A DNA stretch of 59,663 bases from the NCBI GenBank assembly GCA_018242725.1, contig JAFEBI010000005.1:1-59663 (forward strand), written 5' to 3'. Position numbers and translations under genes: made by a program. The notes under the pieces are model-generated. The model saw only the letters and a program-made list of their open reading frames with translations, was not told the origin of the DNA and did not search any database. This document shows, piece by piece, positions 17,001 through 27,588 of this stretch. Position 1 is the first letter of the stretch, and every line of letters starts with the position of its first letter. This DNA comes from Nitrospira sp. Lineage in GTDB: Bacteria > Nitrospirota > Nitrospiria > Nitrospirales > Nitrospiraceae.

Positions 17001-19055
17001 TCAGACGATCAACGAGATGATAAGAAGAGCTACGATATTGATGACCTTGATCATCGGGTTCACCGCCGGCCCAGCCGTATCCTTATACGGATCACCGACC
17101 GTGTCACCGGTGACCGCCGCCTTATGCGTGTCGGTCCCCTTCAACCCCTGCTCTTCGATAAATTTCTTCGCGTTGTCCCAGGCACCGCCGCCGCTCGTCA
17201 TGGAAATCGCGACAAACAAACCGGTGACGATGCTGCCGACCAACACCCCACCAAGCGCCTGTGGGCCAAGCACCAAACCGATGATGACCGGTGACACCAC
17301 CGGAATTAAACCAGGGATCATCATCTTCTGAATGGCCGCTTGCGTCACGATATCAACGCACGTGCCGTACTCCGGCTTGCCCGTCCCTTCCATAATTCCC
17401 TTGATCGTCCGAAACTGACGGCGTACTTCTTCCACGATCAATCCTCCCGCCTCACCGACGGCCCTCATACACATAGAGCCGAAGATGAACGGCAACATGC
17501 CGCCCAGAAAAAGACCAACCAAGACTTTTGGATTCGAGAGATCGAAGGCCGCCAGCGCCGGATTATGCGCGGCAACTTCACGCGAGTATTCAGCAAAGAG
17601 CACCACGGCCGCCAACCCAGCGGACCCGATGGCATAGCCCTTGGTCACCGCTTTCGTCGTATTGCCCACGGCATCCAATGGATCGGTGATGTCCCGCACT
17701 TCTTTCCCTAAATGCGACATTTCGGCGATACCGCCGGCGTTGTCTGTAATTGGGCCAAATGCATCGATCGCAACTACGATCCCAGCCATCGAGAGCATGG
17801 CCACAGCCGCCACCGCCACACCATACAGCCCACCGGACTCAGCGCCGCCGCAGACCCAATAGCTGCCAAGAATCGCCATGGAAATCACCACGACCGGAGC
17901 CGCCGTCGATTGCATACCCACCGCCAGACCGGCGATGATGTTCGTCGCATGGCCGGTTTCACTTGCTTTTGAAATGTACTTCACCGGCTCATACTCTTTT
18001 GAAGTGTAGTAGTCGGTGATGAAAACAAGCGCCAACGTGACGGCCAAGCCGAGCAGCGCGGCAATGTAGTAGCTGAATCCACCGACACCACCGACTCCGC
18101 CCATAATCATGAAGGTCACGGGCAAGAAGGCTACGGCAGCAATTCCTCCGGCCACGAACAGTCCCTTGTATAGAGCGGGCATGATATCGCCACCCGGAGC
18201 AACCTTGACGAAGAGAATGCCGATGATCGTCGCAAAGATCGTGATGCCGCCCAACGCGAGCGGATACAGGATAGGAGCCGTTGCTCCTTTGAACATTGTA
18301 AAGGCCAGCACCATCGCCGCGACGGTCGTGACGGCGTAGGTTTCAAAAAGATCCGCAGCCATGCCCGCGCAATCGCCGACATTGTCACCCACGTTATCCG
18401 CGATGACCGCCGGGTTCCGTGGGTCGTCTTCGGGAATCCCTGCCTCTACTTTGCCGACCAAATCCGCCCCGACATCAGCCGCCTTTGTATAAATTCCTCC
18501 ACCGACTCGCGCAAATACGGAGATCAAGCTCCCACCAAATCCGAGACTGAGCAATGCATGAATGGCTTTTTCCTGACCGGCCATCGATTCAGCGATCGAA
18601 TAAAACCCCGTAATAGCCAGCAGCCCCAGACCAATCAGTAGAAGGCCCGTCACTGCGCCACCCCGAAAAGCCACGACCAAGGCCGCATTCATCCCGTTAT
18701 GGGCAGCTTGCGCCGTCCTCACATTGGCACGAACCGCAATGATCATCCCCACATAGCCGGCGATCGCCGAAGCACCGGCCCCGACCAAAAACCCTGTCGC
18801 CGTCAGAAGCCCAAATTTATCCGAGACTGCGCCGGCGAGGGCCAACACCACGAACAATACTGCCGCGACATACCCAACCGTCTTATACTGCCGATTCATG
18901 TAGGCGCTGGCGCCTTCCTGGATGGCTTTTGAAATTTCCTGCATCTTCGCATTACCGGCATCGAGCTTGAACACCCACATCGCCAGGTATAACCCATAGC
19001 CAATGCCCGCCACGGCAGCGATGATGGCAAACGTGATAATCGCTGAGTCACTCAC
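17001..19055 (-). CDS. hppA: Membrane-bound K+-independent proton-translocating pyrophosphatase
   Basis: 684 residues, polytopic. The substrate motif [21 protein letters not shown] and the following [13 protein letters not shown] acidic block are intact. The K+-dependence site reads [10 protein letters not shown]; Lys after GNTT marks the K+-independent H+-pumping branch. The enzyme hydrolyses PPi to pump protons, or could make PPi. The start is GTG at 19055, with AGGAGGAT five bases upstream. A strong hairpin terminator follows. Confidence 0.95.
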   Translation of the reverse strand: MSDSAIITFAIIAAVAGIGYGLYLAMWVFKLDAGNAKMQEISKAIQEGASAYMNRQYKTVGYVAAVLFVVLALAGAVSDKFGLLTATGFLVGAGASAIAGYVGMIIAVRANVRTAQAAHNGMNAALVVAFRGGAVTGLLLIGLGLLAITGFYSIAESMAGQEKAIHALLSLGFGGSLISVFARVGGGIYTKAADVGADLVGKVEAGIPEDDPRNPAVIADNVGDNVGDCAGMAADLFETYAVTTVAAMVLAFTMFKGATAPILYPLALGGITIFATIIGILFVKVAPGGDIMPALYKGLFVAGGIAAVAFLPVTFMIMGGVGGVGGFSYYIAALLGLAVTLALVFITDYYTSKEYEPVKYISKASETGHATNIIAGLAVGMQSTAAPVVVISMAILGSYWVCGGAESGGLYGVAVAAVAMLSMAGIVVAIDAFGPITDNAGGIAEMSHLGKEVRDITDPLDAVGNTTKAVTKGYAIGSAGLAAVVLFAEYSREVAAHNPALAAFDLSNPKVLVGLFLGGMLPFIFGSMCMRAVGEAGGLIVEEVRRQFRTIKGIMEGTGKPEYGTCVDIVTQAAIQKMMIPGLIPVVSPVIIGLVLGPQALGGVLVGSIVTGLFVAISMTSGGGAWDNAKKFIEEQGLKGTDTHKAAVTGDTVGDPYKDTAGPAVNPMIKVINIVALLIISLIV

Positions 19056-19406
19056 GGGAGATCCTCCTACTGGTTAAACGGATTCCTGATGTCGCACGGC
19101 TCTCCGTGGCTTCAACCCATCCAAAGTACAGACGCAAGTGGGTAAATCCTTAAGGTGGGCAGTGTCGATTCCGAAGCGAGCCACCCGAAAAGCTGGGCTA
19201 TTCTAATGGACTCCCACGGGAGGGATCAAGACCAAATACGGTCATCTTGCAAACACCTCCCCAGTCTGAGTCATACTGGCAGACACTAACCGGATACACC
19301 ATGCAGGACCGATACAGAGGCTCTCTCCCATCTGGAGGCGAATGAGGTGCTGCCGAACGGAGAGAGGTTGAGATCACTCTTCTCCATAGAGAACAAGAGG
19401 TTACAC

Positions 19407-20564
19407 ATGAGACTGACCCTCTGGATGACCCTGTGCCTGACCAGTCTACTCGCGGCATGTAGCAGCGAGAGCACCACCAGGCCCGCTGCCTCAGCTCTGA
19501 CCGGTCTTAAGCTCCAAACAGTGACGAGTACGCTGAGCACCCCAGTATTCCTGACGGCACCCCTCGGAGAGGCGAACCACCTATTTATTGTGGAACAAGG
19601 AGGGACGATCAAGATTCTGGACAGAACGACCGGCGCCGAGCTTGGTACGTTTCTGACTCTAATCGGGATCACGCGCGGCGGAGAACGCGGACTCTTGGGA
19701 CTGGCCTTTGACCCAGCGTACAACTCCAACGGCCGATTTTACGTCTACTATACGGACGCCGATGGCGCGATCACCATCGCTCGGTTTCTGGTCTCGTCAA
19801 CGAACCCGAACGTCGCAGATCCAGCTTCGCAGACCATCTTGGTCTCTATTCCCCATCCGACCTTCGCCAACCACAACGGAGGCATGGTGGCCTTCGGACC
19901 TGATGGTTGCTTGTACGCGGGCGTTGGAGATGGAGGAAGCGGTGGAGATCCAAACAATCATGCGCAGAATCTCACCAGCCGTTTGGGGAAACTCCTCAGA
20001 ATCGATCCCAGCACGGGAGCCGCCTGTACCAACGGAGGCGTGAACCCGTTTCTCCTCACCGGAGGTGATCACCTGGTGTGGAGCTACGGCCTGCGGAATC
20101 CCTGGCGCTTTTCCTTTGATCGCAACGATCTGTATATCGGCGACGTCGGTCAGAACGCCCGTGAAGAGATCAATGTGTCGGCAGGTCCCAATGCCGGGAA
20201 AGGGCTTAACTACGGCTGGCGGCTCATGGAAGGATCAGCCTGTTTCAATCCAACGACGAACTGCCAGACTGGAACCCTCACCTTACCGATCGTTGAATAT
20301 ACCCACGACAACGGCGCCTGCTCCGCCATCGGCGGTTATGTCTACCGAGGTCAAGCTGCACCAGCCATCCAAGGAACCTACTTTTACGCCGACTTTTGTG
20401 CCGGATTCGTCCGCAGTTTCCGCTTGAATAATGGCTCGGTCATTGAGCGAACCGAATGGCCGCTGCTCGCCGCTCCCTCCATCTCAAGTTTTGGCCAAGA
20501 TGGTCTTGGGGAGCTCTATTTGACCACGCTGAGCGGGACAGTGTTTCGAATCCTCCCGAATTAG
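19407..20564 (+). CDS. PQQ-dependent sugar (glucose/sorbosone-type) dehydrogenase lipoprotein
   Basis: 385 residues from ATG 19407. The first 20 residues end in the lipobox LLAAC. The soluble beta-propeller dehydrogenase blocks are present: ERGLLGLAFDP, PHPTFANHNGGMVAFGPDG, LVWSYGLRNPWRFSFD and GLNYGWR. The family oxidises aldose sugars using PQQ. An upstream in-frame ATG (19347) would precede the signal and is rejected. The gene diverges from hppA across about 350 bp. Confidence 0.85.
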   Translation: MRLTLWMTLCLTSLLAACSSESTTRPAASALTGLKLQTVTSTLSTPVFLTAPLGEANHLFIVEQGGTIKILDRTTGAELGTFLTLIGITRGGERGLLGLAFDPAYNSNGRFYVYYTDADGAITIARFLVSSTNPNVADPASQTILVSIPHPTFANHNGGMVAFGPDGCLYAGVGDGGSGGDPNNHAQNLTSRLGKLLRIDPSTGAACTNGGVNPFLLTGGDHLVWSYGLRNPWRFSFDRNDLYIGDVGQNAREEINVSAGPNAGKGLNYGWRLMEGSACFNPTTNCQTGTLTLPIVEYTHDNGACSAIGGYVYRGQAAPAIQGTYFYADFCAGFVRSFRLNNGSVIERTEWPLLAAPSISSFGQDGLGELYLTTLSGTVFRILPN

Positions 20565-20653
20565 AAACCTTCCCAACGGTGCGTGACAGTGCCCCCACCC
20601 CGCTGGTTTACGACACTCGCTGACTTTGCTATAGTTCGACAGCCGAAAGCCAT

Positions 20654-20908
20654 ATGGGACTCGAACCGAACTATATCGTGGTCGATGGACAGACGTTCAG
20701 CAAGGCCAAGCTCGCGCTGGACAATCATGTGTACAAGAACTGTCAGATAGACGACTGTGATCTGTACTACAGCGGCGGACAATATGAACTGCTCGACACC
20801 CACATCACCAACTCACGCCTGATTTTGAACCACCCGGCGAAAGGCATCTACAATGCCCTGCAGATCTTCAAGATGAAGTCCCCCGGCTCCCGCATCGTCT
20901 TCGACTGA
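20654..20908 (+). CDS. Small hypothetical protein
   Basis: 84 residues, soluble, rich in short polar strands (NYIVVDGQTF; VYKNCQIDDCDLYYSGG). The pattern of repeating short strands suggests a pentapeptide-like or right-handed beta-helix protein, but no family is recognised. It is 11 bp upstream of the methyltransferase-like gene on the same strand. Confidence 0.5.
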   Translation: MGLEPNYIVVDGQTFSKAKLALDNHVYKNCQIDDCDLYYSGGQYELLDTHITNSRLILNHPAKGIYNALQIFKMKSPGSRIVFD

Positions 20909-20919
20909 TTGTTTTCTTC

Positions 20920-21606
20920 ATGCCCTACACCTACGACTACACCAATGCCGCCAGCGGCAACGACAGTGCGTCCGCGCGCTATTGGCGGGCTATAAAAATG
21001 GCGCTGACCCGTTGCGTCAGAACGAAGACCTTCTACTTTGATGGCAAGGGGTATGAGTATCTGTACCATCCCTACAATCGAACATGGAAAAACGAACGTG
21101 GCATCGAAATCCCCATCTTCCGTGAACTCCTGCTTCAGCATGAAGGCAAGCGGGTGTTGGAAGTGGGCAACGTCCTGTCACATTACTTTCCGATCCAGCA
21201 TGAGGTCGTCGACAAATACGAGGTCAGCTTCGGCGTGATCAACCAGGATATCATCGAGTTTGTCCCTCAGCGGCCATACGATTTAATTGTGAGTATCTCG
21301 ACATTGGAACATGTCGGATGGGACGAACAGCCACAGGAGCCGTCCAAATTACTCCAAGTGATGAATCATCTGCGATCCACCTGCCTGGCTCCATCGGGTA
21401 AACTCGTGACGAGCCTTCCGATCGGATACAACCAATACTTCGATGACTTGCTGAACCGGGGCAAGAGCCCGTTCACGAGCCAGCATTTCCTCAAGCGCAT
21501 TTCCAAGCAGAACTATTGGATTGAGTCGGATTGGGAACAATGCCGCGCCGTGCCTTACGGCCGGTTCGTGGCCCATGCGATTGTGATAGGAACCATCGAG
21601 GCATAA
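20920..21606 (+). CDS. SAM-dependent methyltransferase-like protein
   Basis: 228 residues. A Rossmann methyltransferase core can be followed: motif I-like RVLEVGNVLSHYFP near residue 78, motif IV-like YDLIVSISTLEHVG near 120, then LAPSGKLVTSLPIGYN. The glycine-rich loop (EVGNVLS) departs from the usual E-x-G-x-G-x-G, so SAM binding is uncertain. The substrate is unknown. Confidence 0.6.
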   Translation: MPYTYDYTNAASGNDSASARYWRAIKMALTRCVRTKTFYFDGKGYEYLYHPYNRTWKNERGIEIPIFRELLLQHEGKRVLEVGNVLSHYFPIQHEVVDKYEVSFGVINQDIIEFVPQRPYDLIVSISTLEHVGWDEQPQEPSKLLQVMNHLRSTCLAPSGKLVTSLPIGYNQYFDDLLNRGKSPFTSQHFLKRISKQNYWIESDWEQCRAVPYGRFVAHAIVIGTIEA

Positions 21607-21803
21607 CCGCCGAATCGCCTAGAAATCCGTTTGCACAAGCCACTCAGCATCCAGTCCTGGACCAGCCGATTCCCTGTCCTTTAGAACCGGGCCGGAGATA
21701 CCGATAAAGAGATGACAACTGGCAGGCGCTCCTACGCTGGGCATGTTGTCGTGTCAGTGCGCACCTGATGGATTGTCACCGAACAATCAGGAACTTCAGA
21801 TAG

Positions 21804-22139
21804 ATGAAACGTGTGATCGTATACGAGCTCTTGCCGGATATGGTGCTGGCAAGACCGGTCACCAATGCCAATGGACTCCCCATCGTGGCAGCGGGAACCA
21901 TCTTGAACGCCGCGTTGATCGAACGGCTCCAAGAGCTGGGATTGCCATCCGTATATATTGAGGGCGATGCACTGGACTCCGGTGGAAAAACTCTGGCGGA
22001 ACTGGAAGCCGAACTCGATCATCGATTCCGACATGTCGCACACGACCCTATTCAACAACTGATCCTCCGGACGATCCGTACCCACTTGCAAGCCGCGCAT
22101 GGGATGGGACCGGACATCGAGAAGCCGGAGGCCGCATGA
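21804..22139 (+). CDS. DUF3391/PilZ-like N-terminal signalling protein
   Basis: 111 residues. It begins like the small domain found at the N-terminus of HD-GYP proteins (LLPDMVLARPVTNANGLPIVAAGTILN), followed by a helical tail. Its stop overlaps the start of the HDOD gene (ATGA at 22136), so it is translationally coupled. It probably supplies an input domain split off from the HD-type protein next to it. Confidence 0.65.
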   Translation: MKRVIVYELLPDMVLARPVTNANGLPIVAAGTILNAALIERLQELGLPSVYIEGDALDSGGKTLAELEAELDHRFRHVAHDPIQQLILRTIRTHLQAAHGMGPDIEKPEAA

Positions 22140-22975
22140 CCCTCTTCAATCCAGCAGACCTGCGCAACCGGATCGAACAGCTAGGAGACCTTCCCACACT
22201 CCCCCATGTCGTACAACGGCTAGCCACTATGATCAGCCGTCCCACCGTGTCGGCTGAGGAGATCGGCACCATCATCGAAAAGGACCAGGTACTGGCTGCG
22301 AAAGTGCTGCGGCTGGCGAATTCTCCCTTTTATGGGTTTCCGTCACGAATCGGCTCCGTCTCCCACGCCGTGATCGTGCTGGGATTTAACGTCGTGAAGG
22401 GGCTGACACTCTGCGCCTCGGCGCTGACCATCATGAAAGACGCCGGCATGGACCAGTTGTGGCGCCATTCGCTCGGCGTTGCTATCACCGCCAATCTTCT
22501 CGCGACCAGGCTGGAGATTAAGAACCCCGAAGAGCTGTTCGTGTCCGGCCTGCTCCATGACATTGGGAAAGTCGTGCTCTACGTGAAATGGTCCGACGTA
22601 GGCACCAGCATCAAAGATGCGCTGAAGACTCGTGCCGATCACTCCCTCTTCGATGTGGAACTTGAATTGACGGGCCTTTCACATGCCGAAATCGGCGGCT
22701 ACCTGGCAAATGCATGGCATTTACCGATCACGCTCCGGGAGCCAATCCTTTACCACCACAACCCAACCCAGGCCAAAGACGCTCCGTTGCAAACGGCCAT
22801 CGTCCATGTGGCGGACATCCTGGTCAAGGGGCTGGCCTGCGGCAACCCCGGCGATGATCTCATTCCGCCACTGTCCAAACCGGCCTGGGACCAAGTTGGG
22901 CTGAATGAACAGAGTCTGGCGGAATACATCGACAAGGCCTCGCAAGAGTTCGTGACCATCGACGACTACCTATGA
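22136..22975 (+). CDS. HDOD domain protein
   Basis: 279 residues. The HDOD domain covers about 15-210, with LPTLPHVVQRLATM at the start, KVLRLANSPFYGF and VSGLLHDIGKVVLY. HDOD proteins are signal-transduction proteins in motility or c-di-GMP regulation; most lack phosphodiesterase activity. It overlaps the upstream gene and the downstream GGDEF gene by 4 bp each. Confidence 0.85.
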   Translation: MTLFNPADLRNRIEQLGDLPTLPHVVQRLATMISRPTVSAEEIGTIIEKDQVLAAKVLRLANSPFYGFPSRIGSVSHAVIVLGFNVVKGLTLCASALTIMKDAGMDQLWRHSLGVAITANLLATRLEIKNPEELFVSGLLHDIGKVVLYVKWSDVGTSIKDALKTRADHSLFDVELELTGLSHAEIGGYLANAWHLPITLREPILYHHNPTQAKDAPLQTAIVHVADILVKGLACGNPGDDLIPPLSKPAWDQVGLNEQSLAEYIDKASQEFVTIDDYL

Positions 22976-23970
22976 ACCACTCCAGTGCCGGCCGGAGAAT
23001 TCTGCTGCTCCACAACGAACTGACCTCGACTCCGGCTCTGACCTCGGCCTTGGAGAAAGGTGGGTTCCAAGTCCTGGAAGGCCACCTGCCTGAGCTGGCA
23101 CTGCACGAGCTCGTCCACGATCCCCCCTGTCTCGTCCTCGCCGCGGAAGGAACAGGAGGCCATTCCGTGGAAACACTCACGCGCAACCTCAAGCTCGATG
23201 CCTTCCTGGGTCGTCTCCCGCTCATCGTCTTTGTCCGAGACAGTCGGCTCAACGATATCGACTGGGGTTCATTAGGGGTCGATGACTTCATCGCCGTTCC
23301 CTATCGCGCAGAGGATGTTGTGCATCGCATACGACTCTGCCTCAGCCGACTGACTCGCTCACTCGACGCAAATCCCCTCACTCGCCTGCCGGGCAACACC
23401 ACCATCCTCTGTGAAACCACCTCTCGCATTCACAGCCAACAGCCCTTCGCGCTCGCGTACCTCGACATCGACAATTTCAAGTCGTTCAACGACCGTTATG
23501 GCTATGGACGTGGAGACGAAGTGCTCGTTGTGGCCTGTCGTATCCTCACGACAGTCGTCGGTGAGTTGGCGGGATCAGAAGGATTTGTGGGGCATGTCGG
23601 GGGCGACGACTTTGTCTTCATGAGTCGCCCAGCCACCATCGACGCGATTTGCGAGACCATCATCAAACGATTTGACCTCGTGATTCCAGACTTCTACGAT
23701 CGTGAAGATCGCCTGAAAGGGTACATCGACTCGGTTGACCGTCGGGGTAATAAGGAGCAGTTTCCCATCATGAGCCTCTCGATTGCTGTCGTCACCAACG
23801 AACGGTCTCCCATTGCCCACCCAGGCGACGTGAGCAAGATCGCTTCAGAGCTCAAGAAACGAGCCAAGGCGATGAAAGGCAGCGTCTACGTCAAAGATCA
23901 GCGGAGCGAGGCTGATGCAGCCTCCTCCGTAACGTCTAATCCCACCGCGCAGCTTCTCCAACCGGATTGA
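22972..23970 (+). CDS. GGDEF protein with degenerate receiver domain
   Basis: 332 residues. Residues 1-125 fold like a response-regulator receiver, but the phospho-acceptor strand reads CLVLAAEG instead of an Asp-containing strand, so it is probably a pseudo-receiver. The GGDEF domain covers 140-300, with LDIDNFKSFND and a GGDDF signature, an accepted variant of GGDEF. The start overlaps the HDOD stop by 4 bp. The domain may make c-di-GMP. Confidence 0.8.
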   Translation: MNHSSAGRRILLLHNELTSTPALTSALEKGGFQVLEGHLPELALHELVHDPPCLVLAAEGTGGHSVETLTRNLKLDAFLGRLPLIVFVRDSRLNDIDWGSLGVDDFIAVPYRAEDVVHRIRLCLSRLTRSLDANPLTRLPGNTTILCETTSRIHSQQPFALAYLDIDNFKSFNDRYGYGRGDEVLVVACRILTTVVGELAGSEGFVGHVGGDDFVFMSRPATIDAICETIIKRFDLVIPDFYDREDRLKGYIDSVDRRGNKEQFPIMSLSIAVVTNERSPIAHPGDVSKIASELKKRAKAMKGSVYVKDQRSEADAASSVTSNPTAQLLQPD

Positions 23971-24927
23971 GACAATGTAACGCTCAGGCAGTCCCGTACA
24001 CCTGTCAAGACACTCAGGAACTCTGTTGCCTTGCACCCGTGTGGGAGCGTGAGTCATCGAACACTCCTTATGGTGTCTCACCGGACTGGATATGTGTCAT
24101 TCTGATATTGTGTGCCGTTCTGACATCACGGGAACAAGTCAGATCCCGTGCTGCTACACAGGTATTATGTGTCGTACCCATGAATAGTCTGAACCTTAGG
24201 TAAGTGCTTTCCCGCGAGAGACCAGCCCCCCATCCACGCGCTCCACATTCGATTCCATCATCGCCATCTCTATCAAGGCCATATGCCCCACATGAGTGTA
24301 CAAGGAAATTGTAGAGAGGGGCAGCTGAGCCTCAAGTGCTTCCTACAAAACAGAACTACGTTGCGTTCACTGGCATCATGCTTGCTCCGTCTGTCAATTG
24401 GTTTCTGACCAGTCTAAAACCGGCTTATTGAGAGCCGATGTCCGACTGCACTGATGCTACTGCTGCAACGGCCAGCAGCCGTTCAGAAGTTCCTCTCGCA
24501 CCACGCACGCAGATCTGCTGCGTCTTTGTGGTTATAACCTAGAACTGTGCGGAGTAATGATGATCACCATGTAATGCAAGAATGCTCAGAAAATCGCTTA
24601 CAGTATTGCGGTTAGCCTGCGATGAGACCCAGCGTTGTCTTGGCACAACCATGGTGAGACCTTAACGCTTTATATGAGGGTGGATTCAGAGACTGCCCTC
24701 CACCCTGGACCACAATCGCTATCCGGAACAGTTCGATCTTTTAGAAACTTTGCACTCTGCTCTGACCGAGTGGATGGTGAAGATGAGGGCATCCATTCAT
24801 AGACTGCGAATAACCATTCGTCGTCTACTTATTCTCTGAGGAGTCTTTCTGTGAGGTTCTGATCCAATTCAATTCTTGCCAGGCCAGAGACCCTGAGTCC
24901 AGAGCCACACCCGAAAGGAGCAACTGT
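23971..24927 (+). other. Long intergenic region without a recognisable gene
   Basis: About 950 bp between the GGDEF gene and the porin-like gene. I see no reading frame with coding character, no tRNA and no clear repeat. AAAGGAG precedes the porin gene. It may hold regulatory sequence or decayed genes. Confidence 0.4.
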
Positions 24928-26424
24928 ATGAGGATGTGGCGTATGCTGGGAGTGGTGGTGTGGAGTCTTTGGCTAGTTCCCTCCGTGAGCGCAGACGATC
25001 AGATCCAGAATCTTGAGGAGCGAGTCAAAAAGTTGGAACAGCTCCTGAAGAAACGAGACCAACCGGAGCAGGAAGGTATTCCTCCTGGGATTGAGCGACC
25101 CGAACTGATGAAACCAGCGGGCCCTTCAGCCGAGCCAGGCCTAGGCCCCTTACCTGAAGTCGGGCGTGATCAACGCACCCCCCAGGCTGGCCCCTTATCC
25201 TTCGGGACCACGGGCTCGGGTCGCCTCATCTATGCCAAACCGTTTGTCTCCTCGCCTAAGGCTATTGTCGGCGGCTACATGGATTTTTTCTATACGATGA
25301 CAAAGAAAGGCCCCGTGACCCCGCAGGGAAGTATCGACAATGGCGCGGTCGGGAATCCAGGATTGGGCCAACTCAGTAATTCCTTCGACCAACAGCGGTT
25401 TGTTCCCTTCATTTATGCAGATATCTCCGATCATTTAAAAATGGCGGCGGAAATCGAGTTCGAACACGGCATTCGCGAAACATCCGAGCATGAACTCGAG
25501 GTCGGAGTGGAGTTTGCCACGCTCGATTATCTGATCCACGAGCGGTTCAATCTTCGGGGCGGAATTCTCTTATTGCCCGTGGGAAAATTCAATTTGCTCC
25601 ATGACTCGCCGCTCAACGATCTCGGGCCGCGCCCCCTCATGAGTACCTTCGTCATTCCCTCCACGATGTCGGAGACCGGCGCTGGCTTTTATGGAACCTT
25701 CTACCCGGGCCGGACCTCCAAGCTCGATTACGAGCTCTATCTGACCACTGGCTCGAATGGGTACGGGTCCGATGGCACGCCGCTGATCACGGAGCTGGCA
25801 GGTCTGGGCGAGACACGCCAACGCGCCTCGTCTGCCTCGGACGGCCTCGCAAACCACAATGGGAAAACAGTCGTCGGACGCTTAGCCTACAGTCCGATGC
25901 TGGGAATCGAAATTGCCGGCTCGGGCTACCATGGGAGCTACGGTCCGCAGGGTGACCGGAAATTGTCGATTATGACCGTGGACTGGACGCTGCAGCGTGG
26001 GCCGTTTGAACTCATTGGAGAAGCGGCGTGGACCTATGCCCAAGGGAACTCAAAATTGCTAGATGGCACTCCGAATATTGATCCGGTGACCGGGCGGTTA
26101 GCCCCGCAGCGGAGTGCTGGGTACTATATTCAGGGCAATTACCATTTTATGCCGCCGCTCCTCCGGAATTTCTCCAAGAAGCACTTTGGGGAAGGCTCAA
26201 CCTTCACCGCTGTCGTCCGGTACGACCGGGTGAACACCAATTTGGATCACCCCGGAGGCTTGGGAGATTTGGAGACGCTCACCATGGGCCTCAATTTCCG
26301 ACCGTTGGAGGACGCGGTCTTTCGGCTCGCCTATCAATTTAACATGCGCGCCACCAATGCCTATACGAGCACGCCAATCACGGGGGATAATGCCTTGATC
26401 CTCTCCATGGCAACGTACTTTTAA
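24928..26424 (+). CDS. Outer-membrane beta-barrel (porin-like) protein with N-terminal coiled coil
   Basis: 498 residues. A signal peptide (LGVVVWSLWLVPSVSA) is followed by a short coiled coil (LEERVKKLEQLLKK) and a Pro-rich linker. From about residue 100 alternating amphipathic strands continue to the C-terminal Phe (LSMATYF), typical of outer-membrane proteins. The family resembles the porins of Nitrospira/Gammaproteobacteria that carry a coiled coil at the start (recall). The substrate is unknown. Confidence 0.78.
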   Translation: MRMWRMLGVVVWSLWLVPSVSADDQIQNLEERVKKLEQLLKKRDQPEQEGIPPGIERPELMKPAGPSAEPGLGPLPEVGRDQRTPQAGPLSFGTTGSGRLIYAKPFVSSPKAIVGGYMDFFYTMTKKGPVTPQGSIDNGAVGNPGLGQLSNSFDQQRFVPFIYADISDHLKMAAEIEFEHGIRETSEHELEVGVEFATLDYLIHERFNLRGGILLLPVGKFNLLHDSPLNDLGPRPLMSTFVIPSTMSETGAGFYGTFYPGRTSKLDYELYLTTGSNGYGSDGTPLITELAGLGETRQRASSASDGLANHNGKTVVGRLAYSPMLGIEIAGSGYHGSYGPQGDRKLSIMTVDWTLQRGPFELIGEAAWTYAQGNSKLLDGTPNIDPVTGRLAPQRSAGYYIQGNYHFMPPLLRNFSKKHFGEGSTFTAVVRYDRVNTNLDHPGGLGDLETLTMGLNFRPLEDAVFRLAYQFNMRATNAYTSTPITGDNALILSMATYF

Positions 26425-26589
26425 TTTCGGTCGCAATGCACGAAGTCTTCTCCATGCCACCACCTCATCAGCCGAGGCCGAGAAAGGATTATAGCAAAAC
26501 CCATAATCACTAATGGCCACATGGTTTGAACTCTGTCAGAATCAGGGTATGAGGTGTTCAACGGATCTGTGCCAACGGGTGGTGGATTT

Positions 26590-27466
26590 TTTCTGAAGCA
26601 GTGGCAGCAAGGCCGAAGCAGGTCGGCGAGGCCATCGTCTACCATTGGCTCAAGCCCGGTGGGGTGGCGTATAAGCGTCCCGGCCCACAAGGGCCCCGCA
26701 AACTGGATTGGGACGCGTTGCGCCGTCATGTGGACGTCCATCCGGATCAAACCTAAGCGGAGCGGGCCCGATAGTTCCAGGTCTTCCGGCAGTGTATTTG
26801 GCATGCCCTCCAACGCCTGCGGGTGCCCCATAAAAAAGGATGGGCTACCAAAAACGCGCCCCGCAGTAACAGAAACCGTTCCTGTGCCTGCGGGAACGGT
26901 TCGTTCGCCGCGGCAAACAGCCTGTCCATATTGATGAATGCAGCTTTGCCTCTTCGACAGCGCGACGGTATGGGTACGTGCCGAAAGGCCCCCACGTGGA
27001 CGGCCTGGTCTCCGGGCAGCGACGGCCGCGCACCTCGCTGGTTGCGACCCGAATAGAAGGGCGACTCGAAGAACCGCTGTTGTTCGAGGGAACATGTGAT
27101 ACAGAGGTCTTCAACACCTGGCTGAAGATTCGGCTGTGCCCGCGCCTCACTGTCCAACACCTCGTGATCATGGACAACGCGGCCTTTCACACATCGGCGA
27201 AGCTCATTGAGGTCACCGGCGCCACGCTGCTGTTCCTGCCGCCGTACTCGCCCGACTTCAACCCGATCGAACAGGACTTCGCCGCCCTCAAGAAACGTCG
27301 GGAGTATCAGGACCAGACGACGCTCGAAGAAATCGTCAAGGCCTATAACTATAGGCTTAGCTATAGAACCGGACTTGATCGGATTTATCCCAACATTGTT
27401 GGAGATTGGTGTGCCTTCCACTTGGATCAGGCCAAAGCTGAAGATTCGTCAGGCAGAAGGACGTAG
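26590..27466 (+). pseudogene. Decayed IS630-family transposase
   Basis: Translated pieces follow an IS630 transposase. From 26598 the frame reads YHWLKPGGVAYKRPGPQG and carries stop codons at about 26755 and 26773. A frameshift near 26840 moves it to a second frame with one more stop (after KRAPQ), which then runs open through VHIDECSF (first Asp), VIMDNAAFH (second Asp) and DFNPIEQDF (Glu). The DDE triad residues are present, but the gene cannot make a full protein. The minus-strand open frames here are shadows. I could not delimit the terminal repeats. Confidence 0.85.
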
Positions 27467-27588
27467 CGCAACCATTCAAAATTCTGATTCAGTGAATCCA
27501 AAAGGATTCACATCACCTAGAGGTACGTCGTTACAGGAGTACATTTGTACAGCGGTACCGAAGCTGAAGGGAAGAGTCAAGCCAGTGC

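Noticed and set aside
26421..27421. Minus-strand frames of over 200 codons at 26.4-27.4 kb
   Set aside because: They are shadows of the IS630 transposase, whose DDE residues read on the plus strand.
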